A stretch of DNA of 64,000 nucleotides from Microbacterium sp. Root553 (GTDB lineage: Bacteria > Actinomycetota > Actinomycetes > Actinomycetales > Microbacteriaceae), in NCBI RefSeq assembly GCF_001426995.1, contig NZ_LMFY01000001.1:2915977-2979976 (forward strand), given 5' to 3'. A program made the translations under genes and the position numbers. The notes beneath the pieces are model-generated. The model made no database searches, was not told where the DNA came from, and saw only the letters and a program-made list of their open reading frames with translations. Positions 35,255 to 44,215 of this stretch are shown here, in pieces (position 1 is the stretch's first letter; the number at the start of each line of letters is the position of its first letter).

Positions 35255-35543
35255 GACTGGCCAGATCTGACCTCGGAGTTGGGCTGCTTTTGCGGGGAGG
35301 TAGAGCAGGTAGGCGACGCCGAGCCACTTGATCGTTTGGAACGCGATCGCGGATCCGCTCAGGATCGCGGCGAGCCCCGTGATCGCGGCGACCATGTGTG
35401 GGATCACGCCAAGGGTGCAGCCGAACGCGGCCACGATCCCGGCTTCGTGCCGCGGGAGAGCCCGGCGGCGATGGAGAACACGGCTCCCGTGCCGAGGATG
35501 GCGACCACCACGATGGGGTGGTCAGCAGGAATGCAACGCTCAT
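35255..35543 (-). pseudogene. decayed LysE/RhtB-family exporter
   Basis: Three reading frames must be joined to read a LysE-type N-terminus. MSVAFLLT starts at 35543 with AGGA upstream. HPIVVVAILGTGAVFSIAAGLSRGTKPG is in a second frame. AAFGCTLGVIPHMVAAITGLAAILSG continuing to WLGVAYLLYLP is in a third. The match then ends, whereas intact family members run to about 200 residues and this remnant covers roughly 95. At least two frameshifts and a C-terminal deletion are needed. It lies in the accessory region beside the G-rich repeat. Confidence 0.75.
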
Positions 35544-35668
35544 CGAAAGTCCTTCTGAGAGTCGTTGCTTCCGCACAGTACCGCGTCCAGGTGGCGCAAA
35601 TGTGTCCGGTCGGACGAGCGCGCGTCGTCTGAGCTCGCACATCGAGCACCGTCCGGTTTGGGGATCGT

Positions 35669-36145
35669 TCAGCGGTTCACGCGATCCGTCGCCGTCTGAA
35701 CGATCGGCAGTTTCTTCGCGCGAAGGGTGCTGGCGAGGAGCCAGCCGAGGAGGGAGGCGATGCCTGCCGTGACAGCATATTCAGTGATGAGGCCCGCGGA
35801 GGAGGGCCAGGTCGCGTTTCCCGACGCGAGTACCAGCGCGGTGGAGACGGCGGCGCCGATCACGAGCCCCAGACCCAGGAACCCGGCCGCCTGGCCGATG
35901 TGCGGGAAGCGGCGTGTCCGCCGGTCGAGCCAGAGGCTCGAGGGAAGCCACAGGAGTGCGCCCGCGACGGCGAACGCAGCTGCCGTGCCCGCGAGGACCC
36001 CTGCTGCGGCCCCGCCCGATACATCCCAGCTGCCCGCAGTTCGCAGCAGCGCGAGGACCCCGACCGCCGGCCACGCCAGAATCCCCCATGCCAGTTCTCG
36101 TGCTCCCATGAGCATCATGGTCCAGCCCGTCGGTGAACACGCCAT
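35669..36145 (-). CDS. hypothetical membrane protein, 158 aa
   Basis: About four hydrophobic helices: the WGILAWPAVGVLALL region, AAAGVLAGTAAAFAVAGALLW, AAGFLGLGLVIGAAVSTALV and YAVTAGIASLLGWLL. A cytoplasmic-looking basic loop (LDRRTRRFPHIG) lies between the second and third. The likely start is one of the Met codons around MMLMGARELAW. No family recognised. It stands alone, with weak context. Confidence 0.6.
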   Translation of the reverse strand: MACSPTGWTMMLMGARELAWGILAWPAVGVLALLRTAGSWDVSGGAAAGVLAGTAAAFAVAGALLWLPSSLWLDRRTRRFPHIGQAAGFLGLGLVIGAAVSTALVLASGNATWPSSAGLITEYAVTAGIASLLGWLLASTLRAKKLPIVQTATDRVNR

Positions 36146-36342
36146 GAATCAGAACCGTACAACACGCCACGATCATGTGTTCCATAAAAAAGGGATCGCT
36201 CACCGGTAGACACAGAAGCAACGAACGCGGCGGTCGCTCGCCGATGGCAGTGACAGTGCCCGACGACGACGCCCGCCCCGTCCGCACCGACGTCCACGAA
36301 GCGCTCCACAGCTGGCACGCACACACCAGCGACACAAACGAA
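36146..36342. other. intergenic region before the tRNA-Pro terminator
   Basis: Open frames on both strands run through this stretch and into the tRNA; none has gene-like support. Confidence 0.4.
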
Positions 36343-36374
36343 AGAGCCTCCCGCGTTTCCGCGGAAGGCTCTTC
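36343..36374 (-). terminator. terminator downstream of tRNA-Pro
   Basis: A 14-position stem with one mismatch and a 4-base loop. On the minus strand it follows the tRNA and is trailed by TTTCGTTTG. Confidence 0.8.
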
Positions 36375-36427
36375 GTCGACCAACCCATGGGACAACTTGT
36401 CCCATGGTTTGAGTAACAATCAATCGG

Positions 36428-36501
<74 letters not shown>

Positions 36502-36634
36502 TTGTTCTGCACTCTCGCGCAGGCAACTCCCCTATCTTAGCCCCACTCCGTCGCGCTCCGCGAACCGAGCGTGCGCTCGGGCACGTCCCCATCTCACCGG
36601 TGTGATGTTCCCGCTCGACGACTAGCGTGGAGAC

Positions 36635-37090
36635 ATGAGCGACGAGCATCCGACCATCGATGACGCGGAACTCGGAACGCTCACGCGAGCGACGACCGAG
36701 CTGACCGACGGCACCGTCCTCGAACACGACTGGTATGCGGGCGGCACCGTCGTCGACGGAGCGCCCCTCGACCTCATGATCGAGGGGACGACCGTCGATG
36801 AGGCGCGCGCACTGCTCCCGCACGTGCATGAGACGATCGCCGCGCTCGGCGTGCTGCGACGGCTGGCCTCGGATGCTGTCGTCGTCGCGTTCAGCGCCGG
36901 CACACCCGAGCAGCATGAGCTCGACGATGCCGAATCCGATCTCGCTCTCGAGACGCTCGAGGCATCGGCCGACGGCACGATCGTGCTGCACCTGATCGAC
37001 ACCTGCGGCGAGCACTTCCCCGAAGGGCACTGGCCCGCCGTGCATCTCGGCGACGACGGCCAGATCACGCAGGTCACGGTGGAGTCCTGA
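36635..37090 (+). CDS. DUF2004-like conserved protein, 151 aa
   Basis: Acidic and soluble: GTVLEHDWYAGGTVVDGAPLDLMIEG near residue 28, a helical middle (ALLPHVHETIAALGVLRRLASDAVV) and a C-terminal strand region (DGTIVLHLIDTC...WPAVHLGDDGQITQVTVES). It resembles DUF2004 proteins; this is from memory and moderate. TAGCGT lies six bases before the ATG, a leaderless start. It stands upstream of the S4 protein gene in the same direction. The function is unknown. Confidence 0.72.
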   Translation: MSDEHPTIDDAELGTLTRATTELTDGTVLEHDWYAGGTVVDGAPLDLMIEGTTVDEARALLPHVHETIAALGVLRRLASDAVVVAFSAGTPEQHELDDAESDLALETLEASADGTIVLHLIDTCGEHFPEGHWPAVHLGDDGQITQVTVES

Positions 37091-37154
37091 GCGCCGCCGA
37101 CCCCGTTCTCCCCCGTGCCGCCGTGGGAGTTCCGATGCGAAGGGGAGCACGCTG

Positions 37155-37541
37155 ATGGCCGACGCCGCGCGCGTGGACAGCTGGCTCTGGGCGATCCGGG
37201 TCTACAAGACCCGCTCCGCCGCGACGACCGCATGTCGCGCGGGGCATGTACGGGTCAACGGCGAGAAGGTGAAGGCCGCGCAGCACCTGAAGATCGGTGA
37301 CGAGCTGCGGATCAGGATCGCGGGCTTCGATCGCATCCTCTTCGTGCGCCAGCTGCTCGTCAAGCGCGTCGGTGCGCCTCTTGCGGCCCTCGCGTACGAC
37401 GACCGCACCCCCGAGCGGGAGCCGCAGGCCGCGCTCGGTCTACGCGACCGAGGCGCCGGGCGTCCGACGAAACGCGAGCGCCGCGACATCGACAAGCTCC
37501 GTGCTCGCGCGTCCGGCGACGACAGCTTCTTCGGCGGATAG
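37155..37541 (+). CDS. S4-domain RNA-binding protein (Hsp15-like)
   Basis: 128 aa. The S4 domain covers RVDSWLWAIRVYKTRSAATTACRAGHVRVNGEKVKAAQHLKIGDELRI (about residues 6-54). A basic tail follows (GRPTKRERRDIDKLRAR). Hsp15/HslR proteins bind stalled 50S subunits carrying peptidyl-tRNA. The start is ATG 37155. It converges on the Nudix gene with a 27-base gap. The domain is certain; ribosome rescue is inferred from the family. Confidence 0.9.
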   Translation: MADAARVDSWLWAIRVYKTRSAATTACRAGHVRVNGEKVKAAQHLKIGDELRIRIAGFDRILFVRQLLVKRVGAPLAALAYDDRTPEREPQAALGLRDRGAGRPTKRERRDIDKLRARASGDDSFFGG

Positions 37542-37568
37542 CTCAGCCGGTACGAGCGCTCGAGTCCC

Positions 37569-38504
37569 TCAGGGCGTGCCGTCGAGAAGACGCAGCAGCC
37601 ACCCCGCGGTCTGCACGCCCGCTGCGCCCGCAGCGAGCACTCGGGACTGCAGCTCACGGTCGCTGGTCACCGCGATCACGCGCTGGCCGTCACCGACACG
37701 ACGGTCGACCTCCGCCACGATCGCGTCATCGCCCGCACCGGCGGCCTCGACGACGGACACGACGGCGGCAGGCAGCAGCTCCGCGGTGTCGTCGGGCGTC
37801 GGGGCCTCCGCACCCCGAGCGCGACCTTCGACGACGAGAGCGAGCTCGGGGAACCAGACGGTTCCCCCGATCCCCAGCTCTCCCGCCGGGACGGCGAGTC
37901 CGTCGAGGCGCGACGCGAGACGAGTTGTCGCCCCCGCCCGGTCCTTCCACCAGCCGTCCGGCACCGCCCCGACGACATTGGCCGCATCCACCACCAGCGC
38001 GGGCCGCACGTCGAGAAGAGTCCGCAGAGTCGGCCACGCTCCCGCGAACCCGGGATGCAGCGGAAGCGAATCGACGTCGCTCACGGGCACCCATTCGAGC
38101 GCCACGCTCTCGGGGTCGCTGATCACCGGGTCGAACGGCCGCACGACGTCGGCGATCACCGTCGTGTACGACCACACGTCGAGGTCGAGAACGCTGGTGA
38201 AGCGAGGACGCACGGCACCGTCAGGCACTCCCGCCTCCTCCTGCGCCTCTCGCACGGCGCCCACGATCGCGCTCTCGCCCTCGTGCATGGCTCCCCCGGG
38301 GAGACCCCACGTCCCGCCGAAGTGGCTCCATGCGACACGGTGCTGGAGCAGGATGCCTCGGGCGGGATCGTAGGCGAGCAATCCTGCGGCCCCGAACCGC
38401 CCCCAGTACCTCTCCCCCGATGGCGCGACCACCCAGGCATCGCCGGGGTCACGGGGCCCTCCAGGACGACGAGGCTCACCGGCCTCCGGGGGTACGACAG
38501 TCAT
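37569..38504 (-). CDS. Nudix hydrolase fused to a NYN/PIN-like nuclease-fold domain
   Basis: 311 aa. The N-terminal Nudix domain has the box GGAMHEGESAIVGAVREAQEEAG (about residues 71-93), fitting GX5EX7REUXEEXGU. The C-terminal half from about residue 173 (ALVVDAANVVGAVPDGWWKDRAG, then GAGDDAIVAEV and VIAVTSDRELQSRV) has the Asp-Asn and TSD pattern of NYN/PIN-like metal-dependent RNases. This second domain also exists as a standalone protein in actinobacteria. CAGGCT lies six bases before the ATG, a near-leaderless box. The substrate is unknown; a link between nucleotide sanitation and RNA cleavage is speculative. Confidence 0.85.
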   Translation of the reverse strand: MTVVPPEAGEPRRPGGPRDPGDAWVVAPSGERYWGRFGAAGLLAYDPARGILLQHRVAWSHFGGTWGLPGGAMHEGESAIVGAVREAQEEAGVPDGAVRPRFTSVLDLDVWSYTTVIADVVRPFDPVISDPESVALEWVPVSDVDSLPLHPGFAGAWPTLRTLLDVRPALVVDAANVVGAVPDGWWKDRAGATTRLASRLDGLAVPAGELGIGGTVWFPELALVVEGRARGAEAPTPDDTAELLPAAVVSVVEAAGAGDDAIVAEVDRRVGDGQRVIAVTSDRELQSRVLAAGAAGVQTAGWLLRLLDGTP

Positions 38505-38610
38505 CCCTTCAGCCTGTCACAGCATCCGGGCATCGGCACGTACGCAGGACACACACCGGAACACCGCACGACGCGCCACCGCGGACGCCGGGGTGGCCGC
38601 ACGCATACGG

Positions 38611-38640
38611 CTGTGCCCGCGCGGATCCGCGCGGGCACAG
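38611..38640 (-). terminator. hairpin after der
   Basis: A perfect 13-bp palindromic stem (CTGTGCCCGCGCG) with a GATC loop, after the der stop. There is no T run. Confidence 0.7.
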
Positions 38641-38676
38641 TGTCGCATCGAGGCGATCGGTCGAGTCCGGACCGAC

Positions 38677-40215
38677 TCAGCGCTGGCGCTTCTCGCGGAC
38701 GCGCATGTTGATGACGATCGGCGTGCCGTCGAATTCGTACAGCTCGCGCAGGCGGCGCTGGATGAATCGGCGGTATCCCGGGTCGAGGAAGCCGGTGGTG
38801 AACAGCACGAACGTCGGCGGGCGCGTCGACGCCTGGGTGCCGAACAGGATGCGCGGCTGCTTGCCGCCACGCAGCGGATGCGGGTGCTCGGCGACGAGCT
38901 CGGCGAGGAAGGCGTTGAACTTGCCGGTCGGGATGCGTCGATCCCAGTTCTCGAGGGCGGTCTCGAGCGCAGGCACGAGCTTGTCGAGGTGACGACCCGT
39001 CTTCGCGGAGATGTTGACGCGCGGGGCCCATGCCACGTGGGCGAGGTCCTGCTCGATCTCACGCTCGAGGTACCGACGACGGTCGGCGTTCTCGAGGTCG
39101 TCGTCGTTCAGACGATCCCACTTGTTGAACGCGAGAACGAGCGAGCGACCGGACTCGAGCACGAGGTCGATGATCCGCACGTCCTGCTCGCTGATGGTCT
39201 CCGACACGTCGAGCACCACGACGGCGACTTCCGCCTTCTCGAGCGCCGCCGAGGTACGCAGCGACGCGTAGAAGTCGGCGCCCTGCGCCATGTGCACGCG
39301 ACGACGGATGCCGGCGGTGTCGACCAGGCGCCACAGCTTGCCACCGAGCTCCACGACCTCGTCGACCGGGTCGCGGGTCGTGCCGGCGAGGTCGTTGACG
39401 ACCACGCGCTCTTCGCCCGCCGCCTTGTTCAGGAGCGACGACTTGCCGACGTTCGGTCGACCGAGGATCGCGACACGACGCGGTCCGCCGATCTCCGCCT
39501 TCGCGACGGCCGAGACGTCGGGCAGGGTCTTCAGCAGCTGATCGAGCAGGTCTGCCACGCCACGGCCGTGGATGGCCGAGACCGGATGCGGCTCACCGAG
39601 TCCGAGGTTCCAGAGAGCTGCGGCCTCGGGCTCCTGGCGGGCGTCGTCGATCTTGTTCGCGACGAGGAACACCGGCTTGCCGCTCTTGCGCAGCAGCTTG
39701 ACGACATGCTCATCGGTCGACGTGGCGCCGACCATCGCGTCGACGACGAAGAGCACCACGTCGGCGAGGTCGATCGCGACCTCCGCCTGCGCGGCGACCG
39801 AGCGGTCGATGCCACGAGCGTCGGGCTCCCATCCGCCGGTGTCGACAAGCGAGAACCGGCGGTCCGCCCACTCCGCCTTGTACGTGACACGGTCGCGCGT
39901 CACGCCGGGGGTGTCCTCGACGACGGCCTCACGGCGTCCGAGGATGCGGTTCACCAGCGCGGACTTGCCGACGTTCGGTCGACCGACGATCGCGACGACG
40001 GGCAGGGCGGGGAAGAACTGGATGCCGTCCTCGCCCATCGTGATGCCGGCGAGGAGCGCGGCATCCTCATCGTCCAGGTCGTAGTCGGCGAGGCCGGCGC
40101 GCAGCGTCTCGGCGCGCGCCTCGGCGAGCTGCTCGTCGAGCGACTCCATCTTCTCGGCGAGCCGATCGACACCGGTCCCTGAGCCTGTCGAAGGGTCGTA
40201 TTCGTCGTCAGCCAT
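38677..40215 (-). CDS. der: ribosome biogenesis GTPase Der (EngA)
   Basis: 512 aa with two GTPase domains in tandem: [12 protein letters not shown] (first) and [12 protein letters not shown] (second), with NKIDDARQ and NKWDRLND as NKxD motifs, and a KH-like C-terminal domain. Der acts in 50S subunit assembly. The ATG has GAGGAG six bases upstream and overlaps the cmk end by 8 bases. The N-terminus carries a DPSTGSGTG stretch encoded by a repeat-like sequence at 40174-40197. It is the last gene of the parA-scpA-scpB-rluB-tyrA-cmk-der series. Confidence 0.97.
   Translation of the reverse strand: MADDEYDPSTGSGTGVDRLAEKMESLDEQLAEARAETLRAGLADYDLDDEDAALLAGITMGEDGIQFFPALPVVAIVGRPNVGKSALVNRILGRREAVVEDTPGVTRDRVTYKAEWADRRFSLVDTGGWEPDARGIDRSVAAQAEVAIDLADVVLFVVDAMVGATSTDEHVVKLLRKSGKPVFLVANKIDDARQEPEAAALWNLGLGEPHPVSAIHGRGVADLLDQLLKTLPDVSAVAKAEIGGPRRVAILGRPNVGKSSLLNKAAGEERVVVNDLAGTTRDPVDEVVELGGKLWRLVDTAGIRRRVHMAQGADFYASLRTSAALEKAEVAVVVLDVSETISEQDVRIIDLVLESGRSLVLAFNKWDRLNDDDLENADRRRYLEREIEQDLAHVAWAPRVNISAKTGRHLDKLVPALETALENWDRRIPTGKFNAFLAELVAEHPHPLRGGKQPRILFGTQASTRPPTFVLFTTGFLDPGYRRFIQRRLRELYEFDGTPIVINMRVREKRQR
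40174..40197. repeat. REP-like actinobacterial intergenic element inside der
   Basis: The sequence contains CCTGAGCCTGTCGAAGGG, which I recall as a highly repeated motif scattered between genes in Microbacteriaceae genomes. Here it lies inside the der N-terminal coding region and is translated. No second copy was seen in this window. Confidence 0.5.
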
Positions 40216-40882
40216 GGTGTACTCCTCGGATTCGTTCGATCACCGAGAGAACGGCGTCGATGGTCTGTGGGAAATCGAGCTCCGTCGAGTCGACGACCTC
40301 CACGCCCTCTGCGGCGTTGAGGAAATCGACGACGGCGCTGTCTGATGCGTCTCGCTTGTGCAGTGCGGCGGCCACGGCCTCGGCGTTCTCCCCTGCGAGC
40401 TCGCCCGCACGGCGCGCGGCGCGCACCTCGGGGGCTGCCGTCAGGAGGATGCGCACGGGCGCGTCCGGAGCGACCACCGTGGTGATGTCACGGCCCTCGA
40501 CGACGACCGCAGGATACGGCGCCTCGGCGACGAGGGAACGGAACAGGCGGTTGACCTGCTCTCGCACCTCGGGCACCCGCGCGACACCGCTCACCGCGCC
40601 CGAGACCGCCGGCTCGCGGATGGCGTCGGTGACGTCGACGTCACCGACATGCACGGCACGGTCATCGGGATCGAGTCCGAGACGCACCGGGAATTCGGCG
40701 ACCGCGGCGAGGACGGCTCCGGCATCCGCCGTGTCCGCACCCCGATCGAGGACGTGCCAGGCGAGTGCGCGGTAGGCGGATCCGGTGTCGAGGTAGCCGA
40801 ATCCGAGCGTGCGGGCCACGGCCTTGGACACGCTGGACTTGCCGGAACCTGCGGGTCCGTCGATCGCGATGAAGTCAGTCAT
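40208..40882 (-). CDS. cmk: cytidylate kinase
   Basis: 224 aa. It phosphorylates CMP/dCMP to the diphosphate. The P-loop is GPAGSGKSS near the N-terminus. The [23 protein letters not shown] segment and the LID region with RAARRAGE are typical. The start ATG 40882 overlaps the tyrA end by 8 bases, and the longer frame upstream lies inside tyrA. It is co-transcribed with der and tyrA. Confidence 0.95.
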   Translation of the reverse strand: MTDFIAIDGPAGSGKSSVSKAVARTLGFGYLDTGSAYRALAWHVLDRGADTADAGAVLAAVAEFPVRLGLDPDDRAVHVGDVDVTDAIREPAVSGAVSGVARVPEVREQVNRLFRSLVAEAPYPAVVVEGRDITTVVAPDAPVRILLTAAPEVRAARRAGELAGENAEAVAAALHKRDASDSAVVDFLNAAEGVEVVDSTELDFPQTIDAVLSVIERIRGVHHG

Positions 40883-42020
40883 TGGTCGTACCTGCAATCC
40901 GCCAGCCGCGTTCCTGGAGTCCGGTGATCGCCCCGTGCAGCGCAGCGGGGTCGACGCTGATCTCGGCGAGACCGAACTGCGCACCGGGCGAGTGCTCGAG
41001 GCGGAGGTCCTCGACGTTCACGCCGAGCTCGCCGAGCTCCCCGAACAGCCGGCCGAGCTGCCCCGCGGTGTCGTCGATCATGACGACCAGGGACTCGAAC
41101 CTCTGGTTCTGGCCGTGCTTGCCCGGCAGCCGTTCGACGCCGTCGTTGCCCTGCCGGATGGTCTCGGCCACCACGCGCCGGGCGCCCGGCGCCTCGGGGG
41201 CACGCAATGCCTCCGACACCTCTCGGAGGTCGGCTGCCAGCGCGTCGAGGATCTCGACGACGGGCGCGGCGTTCGCGCCGAGGATCTGCACCCACAGCTC
41301 GGGCGCGGATGCCGCGATGCGCGTGGTGTCTCGCACACCCTGACCGGAGAGCCGCAGAGCGCCCTCGTCGGCCACGGCGAGTCGCCCGGCGAGCAGACTC
41401 GCGACCACCTGCGGCACGTGCGAGGTCAGCGCGACGGAACGGTCGTGCTCCTCGGGAGTCATCTCGAGAGGCATGGCGCCGACGTCCAGCGCGAGCCCCT
41501 CGACGAGCGCGAGGTCCGTCGCCCGGGTGTCCGCGTCGCGGCAGACGACCCAGGGACGACCGATGAACAGGTCGGCGCGTGCCGAGATCGCGCCGCCGCG
41601 CTCTCGGCCGGCGAGAGGGTGCGAGCCGATGTACCGGGTGAGGTCGACGCCTCGGTCCCGCAGACTGCGGAACGGCTCCAGCTTGACGCTCGCCACATCG
41701 GTGACCACCGCGTCCGGGAAGCGGGTCAGCTCCGCTTCGATCACGTCGGCGGTGACATCCGGGGGGACGGCGACGACGACGAGCACGGGAGCGTCATCGT
41801 CGGCGGCGGCACGGCCCGCACCGTAGTCGACGGCGAGGCGGAGCTGGGCGGGCGATGTGTCGGCGAGGACGACATCGATGCCCTTCCCGCGGAGCGCATG
41901 GCCGATGCTCGAGCCGAGCAGGCCGGCGCCGACGACGCGCACGGTGCCGGAGAGCCTCGCCGCAGTTCGCGGCGCGACGGAACTCCGAGCCCCCGTGGGC
42001 ACACTCGTCGTATCGGTCAC
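40875..42020 (-). CDS. tyrA: prephenate dehydrogenase
   Basis: 381 aa. It converts prephenate to 4-hydroxyphenylpyruvate in tyrosine synthesis. The NAD(P)-binding motif is [18 protein letters not shown]. The [11 protein letters not shown] catalytic His region and [13 protein letters not shown] follow. A C-terminal ACT-like domain is suggested by [29 protein letters not shown], a possible site for tyrosine feedback. The start overlaps rluB by four bases (ATGA). Its insertion between rluB and cmk is common in actinobacteria. Confidence 0.95.
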   Translation of the reverse strand: MTDTTSVPTGARSSVAPRTAARLSGTVRVVGAGLLGSSIGHALRGKGIDVVLADTSPAQLRLAVDYGAGRAAADDDAPVLVVVAVPPDVTADVIEAELTRFPDAVVTDVASVKLEPFRSLRDRGVDLTRYIGSHPLAGRERGGAISARADLFIGRPWVVCRDADTRATDLALVEGLALDVGAMPLEMTPEEHDRSVALTSHVPQVVASLLAGRLAVADEGALRLSGQGVRDTTRIAASAPELWVQILGANAAPVVEILDALAADLREVSEALRAPEAPGARRVVAETIRQGNDGVERLPGKHGQNQRFESLVVMIDDTAGQLGRLFGELGELGVNVEDLRLEHSPGAQFGLAEISVDPAALHGAITGLQERGWRIAGTTND

Positions 42021-42805
42021 TCGTTCTCCTGCTGCTCGCCTGGCGCCGCGGCGACACCGGAATCACGGCGCGACAGAGTCAAGAGCGCGCCCAGTTCGAT
42101 TTTAGTCAGTTCGCGGCTCTTCCCGACCGGGAGCGTTCCCAGGTGCAGCGGACCGAACTGCCGACGCACGAGTTCGGTGACCGGATGGCCGACGGCGGCC
42201 AGCATGCGCCGCACGATGCGATTGCGCCCGGAGTGCAGCGTCAGTTCTACGAGGCTCGACCCGCGCGAGGTGTCGAGCAGGCGCGCCTTGTCGGCCGCGA
42301 TGAACCCGTCGTCGAGGTCGATGCCCTTGGTGAGCCGCGAGATCGTCTGAGCCGTGACCGCGCCGTCGACCTTCGCGATGTAGACCTTGGTGACCCCGAA
42401 CGAGGGGTGCGCGAGAACGTGCGCGAGCTCCCCGTCGTTGGTCAGCACGAGCAGGCCGCTGGTCTCGGCATCCAGTCGCCCGACGTTGTAGAGCCGCTCT
42501 TCGTAGTCGTCGGTGAATCGGCGCAGGTCGGGGCGGCCGCTCTCATCGCGCATGCTGCTGACCACTCCCGTGGGCTTGTTGAGGATCACGTAGCGCTTCG
42601 ACACGTCGAGCTGCACGGCGGTGCCGTCGACGTCGACGAGATCGGTCTCGGGGTCGATCCGACGTCCGAGCTCGGTCACGGTCTCGCCGTTGACCTTGAT
42701 CCGGCCCTCGACGATGTACTGCTCCACGACCCGTCGCGAGGCGACCCCGGCGGCAGCCAGGACCTTCTGCAGGCGGACGCCCTCGGGTGTCTCGAAGCCG
42801 CTCAT
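42017..42805 (-). CDS. rluB: 23S rRNA pseudouridine synthase (RluB/RsuA family)
   Basis: 262 aa. An N-terminal S4 domain (VRLQKVLAAAGVASRRVVEQYIVEGRIKVNG) is followed by the catalytic GRLDAETSGLLVLTNDG with the active Asp. The family modifies uridines in 23S or 16S rRNA; the exact site is not predictable. It overlaps scpB by 4 bases at its start and tyrA by 4 at its end, so it is in the operon. Confidence 0.93.
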   Translation of the reverse strand: MSGFETPEGVRLQKVLAAAGVASRRVVEQYIVEGRIKVNGETVTELGRRIDPETDLVDVDGTAVQLDVSKRYVILNKPTGVVSSMRDESGRPDLRRFTDDYEERLYNVGRLDAETSGLLVLTNDGELAHVLAHPSFGVTKVYIAKVDGAVTAQTISRLTKGIDLDDGFIAADKARLLDTSRGSSLVELTLHSGRNRIVRRMLAAVGHPVTELVRRQFGPLHLGTLPVGKSRELTKIELGALLTLSRRDSGVAAAPGEQQENE

Positions 42806-43404
42806 CGGATGGTCCCTTCGTCGAAGCCGTCTGCACCGTCGTCGAGCAGAGGAGAAATGGGGGGCAGCTCGTCGAGCGAGTTGATGCCCAGATGCTGCAG
42901 GAGCGCATCCGTAGTGCCGTAGTTGATGGCGCCGGTCTCGGAGTCCGCGAACATCTCGGTGATGAGGCCGCGGGCGAGCAGCGTGCGCACCACGGAGTCC
43001 ACGTTCACCGCGCGGATGGAGGCGACCTGGCTGCGCGTCACGGGCTGCTTGTAGGCGATCACCGCGAGCGTCTCGAGTGCCGCCTGTGAGAGGCGTGCGG
43101 GCGCCTGGCCGCCGATGAACTCGGCCACGAGGTCGTCGTGGTCGTCGCGCACGTAGAGACGCCAGCCGCCCCCGACCTCACGCAGCTCGAACCCGCGGCG
43201 CGGGCCTGCGCCTCTGCCGTCGTAGTCGTCGACGAGCGTCTCGATCGTCTGACGCACCGCCGCCACCGGCGAGCCCACGGCCGCCGCCAGCGCGATCAGC
43301 CCGATCGGCTCGTCGATGATGAGCAGGATCGCCTCGATCCGCTCCGCCAGCGGAGACTCGGTCGCGGGGGGATCCGTCACGGATCCGGTCACATCATCGG
43401 TCAT
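42802..43404 (-). CDS. scpB: segregation and condensation protein B
   Basis: 200 aa, winged-helix subunit of the SMC-ScpA-ScpB condensin. Characteristic segments: LAERIEAILLIIDEPIGLIALA at the N-terminus and LETLAVIAYKQPVTRSQVASIRAVNVDSVVRTLLARGLI. It overlaps scpA by 11 bases, which is normal for this pair. Confidence 0.95.
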   Translation of the reverse strand: MTDDVTGSVTDPPATESPLAERIEAILLIIDEPIGLIALAAAVGSPVAAVRQTIETLVDDYDGRGAGPRRGFELREVGGGWRLYVRDDHDDLVAEFIGGQAPARLSQAALETLAVIAYKQPVTRSQVASIRAVNVDSVVRTLLARGLITEMFADSETGAINYGTTDALLQHLGINSLDELPPISPLLDDGADGFDEGTIR

Positions 43405-44215
43405 AATCGGCTCCCAGGGTCGCGAGTGTCTCGTCCGACCACGAATCGGCCGCCCAGCGCAGTGTCAGTTCGCCGAGCGGCTCCAGCTGCTCGAACGAGA
43501 GCGCCGCGTGGCGGTACAGCTCCAGCACGGAGATGAAGCGAGCGACGACGATTCCCGGCTCGCTCACTCCGGCGACCAGCTCGCGGAAGCTCACCGCCTC
43601 TGCGGCGCGCAACAGGGTCACCACGATCGCCGCCTGCTCGCGGATGCTGACGAGCGGGGCGTGCAGGTGGTCGAGCCCGACATGCGGGATCTCCTTGGGC
43701 GCGAACGCCAGCAGGGCCAGCGCGGCGAAGTCGTCGACGCTCAGCGACCAGACCAGCTCCGGGGTCTTCCGACGGTGCTTCTCGTCGAGGCGCACCGCCC
43801 GCACATGCCGCCGGTCCTCGCGCTGGAGGCAGCGGGCGAACCACGCCGAGATCTCCTTGAACGCCCGGTACTGCAGCAGCCGTGCGAAGAGCAGGTCACG
43901 GGCTTCGAGCAGGGCCACCGCCTCGGCATCCACCAGCTCGCCCTGCGGGAGGAGGCCGGCGACCTTCATGTCGAGCAGCGTGGCCGCGACGACCAGGAAC
44001 TCCGACGCCTGGTCGAGCTCCTCGTCGTCGTCGAGCTCGCGGAGGTAGGCGATGAACTCGTTGGTGACCGCGCTCAGCGACACCTCCGTGATGTCCATCT
44101 CATGCTTCGAGATGAGATTCAGCAGAAGATCGAACGGTCCGTCGAAGTTCGACAGCGAGACCCGGAATCCCGTCGTGTCGTCAGGTGCGAGGCTCTCGTC
44201 AGGCGACAGCGCCAC
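43394..44215 (-). CDS. scpA: segregation and condensation protein A
   Basis: 273 aa, kleisin of the SMC complex. The N-terminus FRVSLSNFDGPFDLLLNLISKHEMDITEVSLSAV is diagnostic, and the C-terminal winged helix ends LRWAADSWSDETLATLGADYDR. The GTG start at 44215 overlaps the parA end by 17 bases; an upstream in-frame extension would run deep into parA and is not used. Confidence 0.95.
   Translation of the reverse strand: MALSPDESLAPDDTTGFRVSLSNFDGPFDLLLNLISKHEMDITEVSLSAVTNEFIAYLRELDDDEELDQASEFLVVAATLLDMKVAGLLPQGELVDAEAVALLEARDLLFARLLQYRAFKEISAWFARCLQREDRRHVRAVRLDEKHRRKTPELVWSLSVDDFAALALLAFAPKEIPHVGLDHLHAPLVSIREQAAIVVTLLRAAEAVSFRELVAGVSEPGIVVARFISVLELYRHAALSFEQLEPLGELTLRWAADSWSDETLATLGADYDR

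Noticed and set aside
38611..38640. Regulatory operator (perfect palindrome)
   Set aside because: Its place after the der stop and its hairpin shape fit a terminator better, though no T run is present.
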